From the NCBI GenBank assembly GCA_905211485.1, contig CAJMAW010000031.1, positions 1-25,098 of the forward strand: DNA of 25,098 nucleotides, in the 5' to 3' direction. The translations under genes were made by a program, and so were the position numbers. Shown in pieces: positions 7,646-15,505 of the stretch. The notes beneath the pieces are model-generated. The model saw only the letters and a list, made by a program, of their open reading frames with translations. It was not told the origin of the DNA and ran no database searches. How positions within the stretch are numbered: the stretch's first letter is position 1; each line of letters starts with the position of its first letter. Source of the DNA: an uncultured Lentisphaeria bacterium (lineage in GTDB: Bacteria > Verrucomicrobiota > Lentisphaeria > Victivallales > UBA1829).

Positions 7646-7831
7646 AGGGAACGAACACATCTTCTCCCGGTGACGGGAGAGTCAGGAAGCGCAGCGTGCC
7701 CGCCCCCTCCGGGGGAGAAGATCCGGCACGGTACAATCATCAGACAGTCAGACAATCAAAAATATGATGGAAAATTCCAGGCTCCGTTGAGAAGACTCCG
7801 GACGGAGCCGAAGAGAAAGAAAGGAAACACC
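7646..7831 (+). other. Structured leader between the RHH gene and znuA
   Basis: This 186-base stretch has no convincing gene but has two clear hairpins: TCTCCCG / CGGGAGA with GTGA loop (7663-7680), and GGCTCCGT / ACGGAGCC (7780-7787 and 7802-7809) ending 22 bases before the znuA start. A CCCCC/GGGGG dyad also occurs near 7701-7715. None has a T-tract. They may stabilise or partition the transcript. I see no known riboswitch class. Confidence 0.4.
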
Positions 7832-8857
7832 GTGAAAATGCGGAAACGCCCGATTGCAACAGGAATCTGTTTCATGCTTGCCGCACAGCTTTTTGCCACC
7901 GCGGCATCTGCCGCGGCCGAGAAAGTCTTTTGCACGACTTTCCCGATATACCTTTTCACCCGGAACATCATGCAGGGAGCGCCGCAGCAACCGGAACTGC
8001 TTCTGCCTGCGAATCTCGGCTGTCCGCATGATTATGCGGTGACGCCGCAGGATCTTCAGAAAGTTTCTTCCGGGAGTCCGCTTCTGATTGCGAACGGAGC
8101 CGGTCTGGACAATGCGGTCTGCACGGCTTTGAAAAAGGCGAATTCCTCGCTCCGGGTCTGCTACGCTTCAGGCGGAGAGGAAGAGACAACAGGTGCTTTT
8201 GCCGGAGCGACGAAAGGTGGGTCTCCTTCCGCCGGATCTTCCGGAGCGGTGCTCTCCCGGACTTCTGGCGACGGAGATGGGCAGACCGCCTGTCCGGGTG
8301 GGCATTCCCATCATCATCATGGGCATGGAGGGACAGGAGGAGAAAATCCCCACAGCTTCGCCTCTCCCGGACACGCTGCGGAACTGGTGAAGGGCATTGC
8401 ATCGCATCTTTGCAAAGAGGATCCGTCCTCGGCGGAACTGTACAGGAAGAATGCGGAGAACTATCTGTCAAAACTGCGGCTTCTTTCGGAAGAGATGTCA
8501 CGCATGGCGAAGCATTTTTCCGGGAAGCGCGTTCTTGCACAGCACGATGTGTTTGAATATCCGGCGGACGAGCTGGGCTTGAAGATGGTCGGCGTGATTC
8601 AGACGGAACCGGGGGAGAATCCCTCCGCATCGGAAATCATCAAACTGATCCATCTTGCGAAGGAGGAGAAGATCTCCCTGATTCTGGCGGAACCGCAGTA
8701 TCCTGCGGATGTTGCGGAGATGATCGGGCGGGAGGCGGGAGTGCCGGTCATTCTTCTCGACCCGGTGGCGAACGGCCGCGCGGATGCACCGCTTGATTAT
8801 TATGAATCGGTTATGCGGAAGAATCTCTCAGTACTGGAAAGGCTTCTGGCGGAATGA
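7832..8857 (+). CDS. znuA: Zinc ABC transporter, periplasmic solute-binding protein (cluster A-I)
   Basis: A 341-residue ZnuA-like protein that captures zinc (or manganese) in the periplasm. The start is GTG 7832, with AAGGA six bases upstream. The signal peptide ends at ASA-AA near residue 28. Metal ligands expected for the family are visible: H66 (CPHDYAVTPQD), H174 (NPHSFASP), H238 (AQHDVFEYP) and D310 (ILLDPVAN). A His-rich loop GHSHHHHGHG at about 157-166 is the hallmark of zinc-type members and supports zinc over manganese. An extra Gly/Ser-rich stretch (about 117-152) precedes it. Its stop overlaps the znuC start (ATGA). It is the second gene of the zinc locus, behind the RHH protein. 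Confidence 0.93.
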   Translation: MKMRKRPIATGICFMLAAQLFATAASAAAEKVFCTTFPIYLFTRNIMQGAPQQPELLLPANLGCPHDYAVTPQDLQKVSSGSPLLIANGAGLDNAVCTALKKANSSLRVCYASGGEEETTGAFAGATKGGSPSAGSSGAVLSRTSGDGDGQTACPGGHSHHHHGHGGTGGENPHSFASPGHAAELVKGIASHLCKEDPSSAELYRKNAENYLSKLRLLSEEMSRMAKHFSGKRVLAQHDVFEYPADELGLKMVGVIQTEPGENPSASEIIKLIHLAKEEKISLILAEPQYPADVAEMIGREAGVPVILLDPVANGRADAPLDYYESVMRKNLSVLERLLAE

Positions 8858-9867
8858 CGGGAAATTGCTGTGAAAATGCCGTGCTCTTCCGGGATGTGAA
8901 CGTTTCGATGGGGGATGTTCATATTCTTGAGAACGTGACGGCACGGATCCCTCTCGGGAGTTCCACCGCGGTGGTGGGGCCGAACGGGGCCGGGAAAACC
9001 AGTCTGACTCTGGCGCTTCTCGGGCAGATGCCGTACCGGGGAAGGATTGAATTTCCGTGCCTCACGGGGAGAAGACGTTTACCGCGTTTCGGATTTGTGC
9101 CTCAGGTGCTTCAGTTTGACAGGGATATGCCGATGACGGTCATGGACTTCCTTCTTTCCGGGATGCAGCGCATGCCGCTTTTTCTGGGGAAATCCTCCAG
9201 ACTTCTCCGCCGTGCGGAGGCGATGCTTGAGGAAGTCGAATGCGCCCGGCTTTCCGGACGTCTCTTCGGTGCGCTTTCAGGCGGAGAAATCCAGCGCGTT
9301 CTTCTGGCACAGGCTCTGCTGCAGGAACCGGAGATCCTGATCCTTGATGAGCCGACAGCCGGAGTCGATTTCAAAGGCGGCCAGATCTGCTGCGAACTGC
9401 TGAATAAAATCCGGGAAAGCCGGAAGTTCACCCAGCTGATGGTCAGTCATGATCTCGCGACCGTGGCCGCGCATGCAACACATGTGATCTGCCTGAATCA
9501 CCGCGTGTATGCAGAGGGGCGTCCCAGGGATGTGCTGACGCACAAAGTCCTCTCCGAAACCTTCGGACTTCATATGGGAATCCCTTCCGTGGAGGATATT
9601 GCTGGCGATGCGCTTGTCTGCGGAGAGGACTGTACGCTTCATTCCCATTCTCATTCCCGTTCAAATGCAAAGCCGGATTCAAATTTCCATGGCTCTTTGC
9701 ATGATTCCGTTCCGTCAGAGGGGGTTCTTCCTGGGGAAAGTCAGGCATTGTCGTCATCTTCGGCTGCAGCCTCGTCTTCAACTTCATCCCCGGCATTTCT
9801 GTTGCAGGAAGACGCGGAATCCTCCCAAGTCCGGGAAAACAACGGAGGAACACAAAATGCTTCATGA
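8854..9867 (+). CDS. znuC: Zinc ABC transporter, ATP-binding protein with His/Ser-rich tail
   Basis: The 337-residue ATPase subunit. Walker A GPNGAGKT is at 42-49, signature LSGGE at 141-145, Walker B ILILDEP at 161-167, D-loop near 171 and H-loop H199: a complete nucleotide-binding domain energising ZnuB. The family usually ends near residue 250-260. Here about 75 further residues follow: a HSHSHSRS cluster (263-270) and then a Ser/Ala/Glu-rich tail. The His cluster could hold cytosolic zinc, but that is inference. ATGA overlap with znuA and an 11-base overlap with znuB show tight coupling. Confidence 0.93.
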   Translation: MTGNCCENAVLFRDVNVSMGDVHILENVTARIPLGSSTAVVGPNGAGKTSLTLALLGQMPYRGRIEFPCLTGRRRLPRFGFVPQVLQFDRDMPMTVMDFLLSGMQRMPLFLGKSSRLLRRAEAMLEEVECARLSGRLFGALSGGEIQRVLLAQALLQEPEILILDEPTAGVDFKGGQICCELLNKIRESRKFTQLMVSHDLATVAAHATHVICLNHRVYAEGRPRDVLTHKVLSETFGLHMGIPSVEDIAGDALVCGEDCTLHSHSHSRSNAKPDSNFHGSLHDSVPSEGVLPGESQALSSSSAAASSSTSSPAFLLQEDAESSQVRENNGGTQNAS

Positions 9868-10741
9868 GGCGATACAGAAAGCGGGGGAGTTTCTTTCCTT
9901 CTGTCTTCCATTTGACTGCATGAGTCTGGGATTCATGCAGCGCGCGCTGATCGGTCTGTTGCTGATCGCGCCCCTTGCGGCGGTGACGGGGGTGCAGGTG
10001 GTGAATTCCCGGATGGCGTTTTTTTCTGACGCAATCGGGCATTCCGCATTTGCGGGGGTGGCGCTGGGACTGATCTTTGCCGTGAGTCCGAACTGGACGA
10101 TGCCGCTGCTGGCACTGCTGGTGGGGATTCTGATCATGGCGCTGAAACGGGGGAGCCGTCTCTCCTCGGACACGGCGATCGGCGTGATTTTTTCTGCGGT
10201 GGTGGCGTTCGGGCTGGCGATAGTGAGCCGGAACAAGTCGGTCTCGCGCGATATGCAGATGTTTCTGTACGGGGATATCCTGACGATCGGGGAAACGGAG
10301 ATTGCGATTTTGTTTTTCCTTTTTCTTCTGTTCTGCGTGTTTCAGTATTTTTCCTACAACCGTCTTTTGTGCATTTCGGTGAATCCGCGTCTTGCGAGCG
10401 TGCACAGGATTCCCGTGGGGGTGTACCAGTACGCCTTTACGGCGCTGCTGTCGCTGGTGGTGATATTTTCGGTCCGTGCGGTCGGGGTGATTCTGGTGAC
10501 GGCGCTGCTGGTGGTTCCGGCGGCGACGGCGCGGAATCTGGCGGGAAGTTCGCGTGGAATGTTCTGGATATCGCTGGGCGTGGCTTATGTGTCTGCCGTG
10601 TCCGGATTGATTGTGTCTGCGCAGGAATGGGCGGGGACGGCGAGCGGGGCGACCGTGGTGCTGATTTCGTGCATTCTTTTCTGCGTGAGTCTCTTGATTT
10701 CTCTGTTCCGTCCGGGGAAGACGCCCGATACGGAAAAATGA
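9857..10741 (+). CDS. znuB: Zinc ABC transporter, membrane permease
   Basis: A 294-residue polytopic permease of the ABC-3 family (ZnuB/MntB/TroC), with about eight hydrophobic segments. Typical conserved stretches are ALIGLLLIAPLAAVTGVQVV, FFSDAIGHSAFAGVALG, SSDTAIGVIFS, LYGDIL, and VGVILVTALLVVPAATA near the end. It forms the metal channel with ZnuC. ATG 9857 is chosen because GGAGGA lies seven bases upstream and the family N-terminus begins there; the in-frame extension back to 9599 lies inside znuC and is rejected. Confidence 0.93.
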   Translation: MLHEAIQKAGEFLSFCLPFDCMSLGFMQRALIGLLLIAPLAAVTGVQVVNSRMAFFSDAIGHSAFAGVALGLIFAVSPNWTMPLLALLVGILIMALKRGSRLSSDTAIGVIFSAVVAFGLAIVSRNKSVSRDMQMFLYGDILTIGETEIAILFFLFLLFCVFQYFSYNRLLCISVNPRLASVHRIPVGVYQYAFTALLSLVVIFSVRAVGVILVTALLVVPAATARNLAGSSRGMFWISLGVAYVSAVSGLIVSAQEWAGTASGATVVLISCILFCVSLLISLFRPGKTPDTEK

Positions 10742-10757
10742 TTGTTTTCTGCGCCTT

Positions 10758-12581
10758 ATGATGATGAGTTTGACCCGTAATATCGGCACTTTGTCTGCCT
10801 TTTTTCTGCTGAGCATGGCCTTTTTCCACTTTCATTCCTGTGCTCCGGGAATGAAAGTGTCCGGCTCCGTGGAAGAAAGGAATCTGGCGGAGGCGAAGGA
10901 AAAGGAGGAGGCGTTTTCCCGTCTTCCGGATCCGTTTTTTTCACCGGATCTCTCTTTCCCCGACTTTCCGGAGAGAGGTTTCCGGAATCCTCTCTGCCGT
11001 CATTGCGGACGAGTTCTCACTTCCGGACTTTCCTCCGGGGAATGTGCATTCCGTGCGGCTGCTTTTGAAAAAGACCCCGGTAAAGCGGAAATTCTTTACA
11101 AAAAGGCCCGGGAATTTCTGACGGAAGAGGCGGAGCACGATGGCAGGGCCGCTTCCAGAGTCCTGCTTGGAATCATGGCTGAGCGCGGACTGGCGAACGG
11201 GAATCCGGATGAGATCGCCGCAGCCCGTCATTTCCGCCTCGCTGCGGAGAGCGGCTCTCCCGCCGGCATGACAGCTCTTGCCGTCTTCTGGATCAGAAGG
11301 AATATGGAACTTGAAGAGGCCGAAAAACTTCTGATCCGTTCCCAGGCGATTCTCCCCGATGATCCCGATAACAAGTTCGGATTTGCAGAGTTGTATTTCG
11401 CCCGGGGGAAATGGGACGGGGCCTTTTCCCTGCTCCGGGAAACCTATGCCGATACGGCTCCGGAGACGGAGGAACGGGCGGCGGCTGAAATGATGGCAGT
11501 GAATTTTCTTCAGCGCCTCTCCATTGCATGCGGGACGGACCGGGCGCTTGCGGAACTTGATCTTCTGATCCGGCAGGATCCTCGGAATGCCCTTTTTTAT
11601 GCGATGCGGGCCTCCCTGCGGAAGGAACAGGGGGAATTCGAGTCGGCGGAAAAGGACTGGAATGCCGTTCTTGAAATCGGCGGTCCCCGAGCTCCGGTAT
11701 ATGCGGAACGTGCTGAAGTCCGTTCCGCGTCCGGCCGTCTGGCGGGAGCTCTGGAAGACATGAAAACGGCGGTGAAACTTTCTCCGCATGATCCGGAACT
11801 GTTTCTGCGCAAAGGAATGCTTGAACTGGAGGCATCCGAATACGGCGATGCGTTTTCGAGTCTGGAAGAGGCGAAACGCCTTCTTCCGGGTACTGATCCG
11901 CGCCTCTCGTGCTTCGCCGCCATGATTCATCTCAGGCGGAAGGAATACCGGAAGGCGGAAGCGGTTTTGGAGAAACTTCCCTCTTCAGCCCGGAACGGGG
12001 CAAGCGCTGCTCTGCTCGCAGAAGTGAAGCGCGCGATGAAGGACTACGCGGCGGCAGTTCGGATTCAGTATGAGATTTATACGCGTGACACCTTTGATCC
12101 GGTCAATGCCCTGCGTCTGGCTGAGAGCCTGATCCTTGCCGGCAGCACGGAACGTGCGCTGGAATTTCTGCCGGAGGAATATGTGCAGATGCTGCGGACG
12201 GCCCGCAGTCCCCTTCTTCCAAGCGTTCTATATCTGAAGGCGTTTTCTCTGACCCTGCTGGGGAGGAACGCGCATCGGGAGACCAGAGAACTGGCGGAAG
12301 TCGCATCCTCGAACAGGAATAGGAATCCAGCCCGGAGACCGGGTGAGCTGCGGGAGTCCTCCGCTTCCGGAGCGGGTGCCGCCGTTTGCCCCGTGTTCTC
12401 CGGAGAATCCTCTCGGCGGGCGGATTCCATCCTTCCGGAGAAGATGTCCCGATCCGCCTTTCTTCCGGAGGAATCTTTGTTCCTGAACCGCGTTCTGGAA
12501 AAATTTCCCCAGAAAAAAGAAACTCTTGAAAAACTGCGGGCCCTTTCCGTTCTTTGGAATCAATGCGTTCCGGAGAAATGA
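10758..12581 (+). CDS. TPR/Sel1-repeat protein, probable lipoprotein, unknown function
   Basis: A 607-residue protein. An N-terminal hydrophobic segment ends in FHSC (C28), a loose lipobox, so it is probably a lipid-anchored or secreted protein. Residues 77-100 contain C80-x2-C83 and C96, a small Cys cluster of unknown role. Around 115-170 is a Sel1-like repeat; roughly 215-420 holds several TPR-like helical pairs (for example ALEDMKTAVKLSPHDPELFL). About 515-565 is a Ser/Arg-rich low-complexity insertion. The start is one of three consecutive ATG codons with no good Shine-Dalgarno. Only 16 bases separate it from znuB, so it probably shares the zinc operon transcript; whether it acts in metal handling or envelope assembly is unknown. 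Confidence 0.8.
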   Translation: MMMSLTRNIGTLSAFFLLSMAFFHFHSCAPGMKVSGSVEERNLAEAKEKEEAFSRLPDPFFSPDLSFPDFPERGFRNPLCRHCGRVLTSGLSSGECAFRAAAFEKDPGKAEILYKKAREFLTEEAEHDGRAASRVLLGIMAERGLANGNPDEIAAARHFRLAAESGSPAGMTALAVFWIRRNMELEEAEKLLIRSQAILPDDPDNKFGFAELYFARGKWDGAFSLLRETYADTAPETEERAAAEMMAVNFLQRLSIACGTDRALAELDLLIRQDPRNALFYAMRASLRKEQGEFESAEKDWNAVLEIGGPRAPVYAERAEVRSASGRLAGALEDMKTAVKLSPHDPELFLRKGMLELEASEYGDAFSSLEEAKRLLPGTDPRLSCFAAMIHLRRKEYRKAEAVLEKLPSSARNGASAALLAEVKRAMKDYAAAVRIQYEIYTRDTFDPVNALRLAESLILAGSTERALEFLPEEYVQMLRTARSPLLPSVLYLKAFSLTLLGRNAHRETRELAEVASSNRNRNPARRPGELRESSASGAGAAVCPVFSGESSRRADSILPEKMSRSAFLPEESLFLNRVLEKFPQKKETLEKLRALSVLWNQCVPEK

Positions 12582-12748
12582 GAGCCTGATGCGGCCGTTG
12601 CGGGGGATATGGGGATATTTTGGAAATTCATTCTCCGCGGAGTTGAATATGGATGAATGGGAGAGTAGATTACCTGAGTTTTCCGTTTCTGCTTTTTACC
12701 GGATTTGAATTGTTTGAACAAGATTTGCAAAGAAGGCTTGACGAATTT

Positions 12749-14434
12749 ATGGTCATCATGAAAATGAACAATGTGCTTGTGAAGCACAGCAAAACATTAT
12801 TCGGCGTATTCACGGGGGTCATTATTATTTCGTTTGTGTGGTTCTTCACTCCCGGAATGGATGGATCCATGTTTTTTTCCGGTGGCGCCTCCTCCCAGAA
12901 TGCGGTAGTGGGCCAGGTTTTCGGTCAGAAAGTGAGGAACGGGGATCTGAGGCGGAATATCGGGCGTGATGCGATTGTTCTCGGGGCCTCCTACGGGGGG
13001 AGTCCGCGGAATTATATGGAATATGCGTCGAAAAACGCGTTTGAATCCTATGCGGTGCTTCTGGCGGCGAAAAAGCTGGGCGTTTCCGTTTCCGATGAAG
13101 AGGTGGTCACGCAGATCAAGTCTCTGCCCGCATTCCAGGGGAAAAACGGTTTTGACGTAACTCTGTACGATCAGTATGAAAAGGAATTCCTGGCGCCGCT
13201 GGGATACAGCAAGCACGATCTGGAGGAGGCATTCCGGGATGCAATTGCCAGAGTAACGCTTCCCTCACGCTTTACGGAAACAGTTCTTGTTACGGATTCG
13301 GAAGTTTCCGAATACGAAAAAGTCGCCATGGAAACCTACAAGGCCAGAACCGTGCTTTTCCCCTACGACGAATTTTCCAAAGGTCTTGATTTCTCCGAAG
13401 ACGACCTGATCGCTTTCCACAAGGCGAATGGCCTTCTCTTTATGACCGAACCCGCGGTCGATGCAGAGATCATCGCCTTTTTCAATGCAGATTACAAGCC
13501 GGACGCTTCAGCCGTTACGGATGAGCAGATCCGCGCCTATTATGAACAGAACAGGGATTCCTTCAAGAAAAAGGACGGCTCGTTCCAGACGCTTGCCGAA
13601 TCAACGGCAAGGATCCGCAATGAACTTCTTCGCGATTTGTCCCGCCGAAATGCGAATGCCGCCGCGAAGGCTTTCCGCGAAGACTTGTATACTCTCGCGG
13701 ACACTGCTGAATACGCGTCCGACCCCGAAGGCGCGCTCCGTTCCGAAATGGGAAAGAAGGGATACCGTTTCATTCCCGTCCGCGATGTGCATCCTTCCGC
13801 AAAGGCAATGGACAACATTGGTCCGGAAAAGGAGCTGATCGCCGCGCTCTTCTCCTTGGAGAAGCCGCTCCAGATCAGTTCCACGGTCCAGGGGACCAAC
13901 GGTTCCTTCATTGCGGTTTTGAAGAACCGCAGAGAACCTGTGTCGGCCCCGTATGAAGATGTCAGGGAAGAGGTCCGGAAAGTCCGGGTGAGCCAGGAAG
14001 GCATGGTGCGTGCAAAAGAAGCTGCGAGAAATTTCCCGCTTCTCCTCTCGGAATCCGCAAATCCCGGAAAGGATCTGGTGTCCCTGGCGGAATCCGTCAA
14101 GGCGAAGGTTGCAGGCATGAAGGATTTCACTCTCCGGGATGCGCCTTCTTCCGCGGACATCAAGGAGCGTATTGCACGGAGCATGGCGGCATCGACCCGG
14201 ACGGGTGAACTTTCCCAGCCGCAGAATCTTCCCGAAGGCGTTCTGCTTGTCTTCGTTGACAGCCGTATCCAGCCGGATGCAAAGCTTCTGGAGGAATCCA
14301 GGCCCCTCTTTGAATCCATGGCTCTGATGAGCAAGCGTCAGACCGCCGCCACGGCCTTCATGCAGTGGATCATGGCGAATTCCGCAAGCTATCTGGCCCG
14401 TCCTGATGAAGAGGAAGCGGGTAATCCGGAATAA
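12749..14434 (+). CDS. PpiD/SurA-like membrane-anchored periplasmic chaperone without evident PPIase domain
   Basis: 561 residues from the ATG at 12749 (AGAAGG 12 bases upstream; a longer frame starts at 12653). One membrane helix (about 16-34) gives a PpiD-like topology with a periplasmic body. The SurA_N-type segment follows: VVGQVFGQKVRNGDLRRN, then AAKKLGVSVSDEEVVTQIK, PAFQ, and LGYSKHDLEEAFRDAI, which matches PpiD in order and spacing. In PpiD a parvulin domain follows. Here I cannot find its hallmark (Gly-Gly-Asp-Leu-Gly-Trp type block); only an end-like segment (SFIAVLKNRREP) remains near 385-400. It would be a chaperone for outer-membrane or secreted proteins. Upstream spacing of 167 bases suggests its own promoter; a strong terminator follows. 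Confidence 0.83.
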   Translation: MVIMKMNNVLVKHSKTLFGVFTGVIIISFVWFFTPGMDGSMFFSGGASSQNAVVGQVFGQKVRNGDLRRNIGRDAIVLGASYGGSPRNYMEYASKNAFESYAVLLAAKKLGVSVSDEEVVTQIKSLPAFQGKNGFDVTLYDQYEKEFLAPLGYSKHDLEEAFRDAIARVTLPSRFTETVLVTDSEVSEYEKVAMETYKARTVLFPYDEFSKGLDFSEDDLIAFHKANGLLFMTEPAVDAEIIAFFNADYKPDASAVTDEQIRAYYEQNRDSFKKKDGSFQTLAESTARIRNELLRDLSRRNANAAAKAFREDLYTLADTAEYASDPEGALRSEMGKKGYRFIPVRDVHPSAKAMDNIGPEKELIAALFSLEKPLQISSTVQGTNGSFIAVLKNRREPVSAPYEDVREEVRKVRVSQEGMVRAKEAARNFPLLLSESANPGKDLVSLAESVKAKVAGMKDFTLRDAPSSADIKERIARSMAASTRTGELSQPQNLPEGVLLVFVDSRIQPDAKLLEESRPLFESMALMSKRQTAATAFMQWIMANSASYLARPDEEEAGNPE

Positions 14435-14500
14435 GGAGAGCTTTTCTCACCATTCATTGTCCCTCCTTCCTTTCACAATCAGGGAAAAGTGAGAAAGGCG

Positions 14501-14545
14501 CAGATCCGGAAGGAACAGATCCGGAAGGAACAGATCCCGAAGAAG
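14501..14545 (+). repeat. 15-base tandem repeat, three copies, upstream of a terminator
   Basis: CAGATCCGGAAGGAA is repeated exactly at 14501-14515 and 14516-14530, with a degenerate third copy CAGATCCCGAAGAAG (14531-14545). The third copy runs into the left arm of the terminator. It is outside any gene. Confidence 0.9.
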
Positions 14546-14572
14546 CACATTCTTTTATGTGCTTCTTTTTTT
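14540..14572 (+). terminator. Strong Rho-independent terminator for the PpiD-like gene
   Basis: AAGAAGCACAT (14540-14550), six-base loop TCTTTT, then ATGTGCTTCTT (14557-14567): an 11-pair perfect stem within a run of T continuing to 14572. It is the clearest intrinsic terminator in the window. Confidence 0.9.
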
Positions 14573-14932
14573 CATTGCAGCGATCTTTGCCTTTCCGTGT
14601 AGAGAAGAAGAGGAGGGAAAACTTTTTCCACTCCCTCATCATCTTCAGCCGGAGGATTTTTCTCTTTCATTTCACCCTGTTTCTTTTTCTGCTCCGAAAA
14701 CGGGAAAGGCTTCCGTGCTTTTCTTCCCGGCTGCGTGTCTTTTGCGTCAGTCTTGGGGACGCCGTCTTCTTTCTTTTCCCGGCATCCGGGAAAAGATGAG
14801 GTGGCGGAGAGGGTGGAGAGTGTCCAAGGGGGGAAGAAGCGGAGGAGAATGAAGGAGAGGCGAAGGAGAAAAATTGACTTTTTCCCCCGATGAGAGTACT
14901 TTATAATCCGGTATGGATTTTATTTTCAGAGC
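14573..14932 (+). other. Intergenic region without a convincing gene
   Basis: 360 bases that are strongly strand-asymmetric: pyrimidine-rich (T/C) up to about 14790, then purine-rich (G/A) from about 14795 to 14873. Open frames here translate to Phe/Arg/Ser-rich, low-information sequence, and one begins inside the terminator. A perfect TATAAT lies at 14902-14907. I see no RNA gene family. Confidence 0.5.
14902..14907 (+). promoter_or_regulatory. Perfect -10 box (TATAAT) before the small secreted protein
   Basis: TATAAT lies 25 bases before the first ATG at 14933. The only good -35 (TTGACT, 14874-14879) is 22 bases away, too far for a standard promoter; closer -35 candidates are weak. A promoter is likely but atypical. 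Confidence 0.45.
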
Positions 14933-15385
14933 ATGAGAATTCTTTTAGAGTATGAGAATTTTGAAATGGAAAGAAGAAGAAGGATGTTCGGGATGAATGT
15001 TTTTTCCACTGCAGGATTTTGCCTGAAAACGCTTTTCACTCTTGTGATTCTGACATTCGGGGCAAAGTTTTATTCTTTTGCCGGAGAGGGATCCGCGGGT
15101 AACGGGAGAGGGACGGCAGCACAGGAGTATCCAGTCATTGTTCCCAATTCATCGGTATCTCCGGGCGTTTCCATCATGGAGAACAGGCGTCAGGAGAAGA
15201 CACTTTCTCCGGCTTCGGCGGGGAAGAGCACGCTTCCGACGGTGACAACGCCTGCTTCCGTGAGCGGGACGATTTCCTCTCCCAGGGTGCTTCCGTCCTC
15301 GCCGACTCCGAAATATACTCCGGTTCTTCCGTCCGGGAATCCTTATCCTGTCAAGGCATCCGGGGCTTCGTCCTCCGGACGCTGA
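14933..15385 (+). CDS. Small secreted Pro/Ser/Thr-rich protein, unknown function
   Basis: Up to 150 residues and not recognised. A hydrophobic segment (FCLKTLFTLVILTFGAKFYS) is followed by FAGEGSAG, consistent with a signal peptide or membrane anchor. The rest is a disordered-looking Pro/Ser/Thr/Val tail (TPASVSGTISSPRVLPSSP and similar), with no cysteine after the leader. The start is uncertain: ATG 14933 is the first in frame; ATG 14993 gives a more normal signal peptide and has AAGAAGG about ten bases upstream. Its promoter-like box suggests a single-gene unit. It could be a wall or surface linker peptide. Codon use is like its neighbours. Confidence 0.6.
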   Translation: MRILLEYENFEMERRRRMFGMNVFSTAGFCLKTLFTLVILTFGAKFYSFAGEGSAGNGRGTAAQEYPVIVPNSSVSPGVSIMENRRQEKTLSPASAGKSTLPTVTTPASVSGTISSPRVLPSSPTPKYTPVLPSGNPYPVKASGASSSGR

Positions 15386-15505
15386 AAGGGGGAAAAGTCT
15401 TCCGGGAACAGTCCTTCTTTCCGCTTCTTTCTTCCGCCCCGCTGAGAGAAAAAAGAGGATTTCAGAGTTTCAGATGTGGAAGAGCAAAAAAGAACGGATG
15501 AATTG

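Noticed and set aside
7646..7831. Zinc or other metal riboswitch before znuA
   Set aside because: Hairpins exist, but no conserved riboswitch core is recognised and no expression-platform terminator follows.
9443..10816. 457-residue minus-strand frame
   Set aside because: It is antisense to znuC and znuB, which are intact; the composition is dominated by Arg, His, Gln and Pro.
14501..14545. CRISPR-like repeat
   Set aside because: Copies are directly adjacent with no spacers, and no cas gene is present.
14557..14852. Two overlapping plus-strand frames of 80 and 97 residues
   Set aside because: They begin inside the terminator stem and encode Phe/Arg/Ser-rich low-information sequence.
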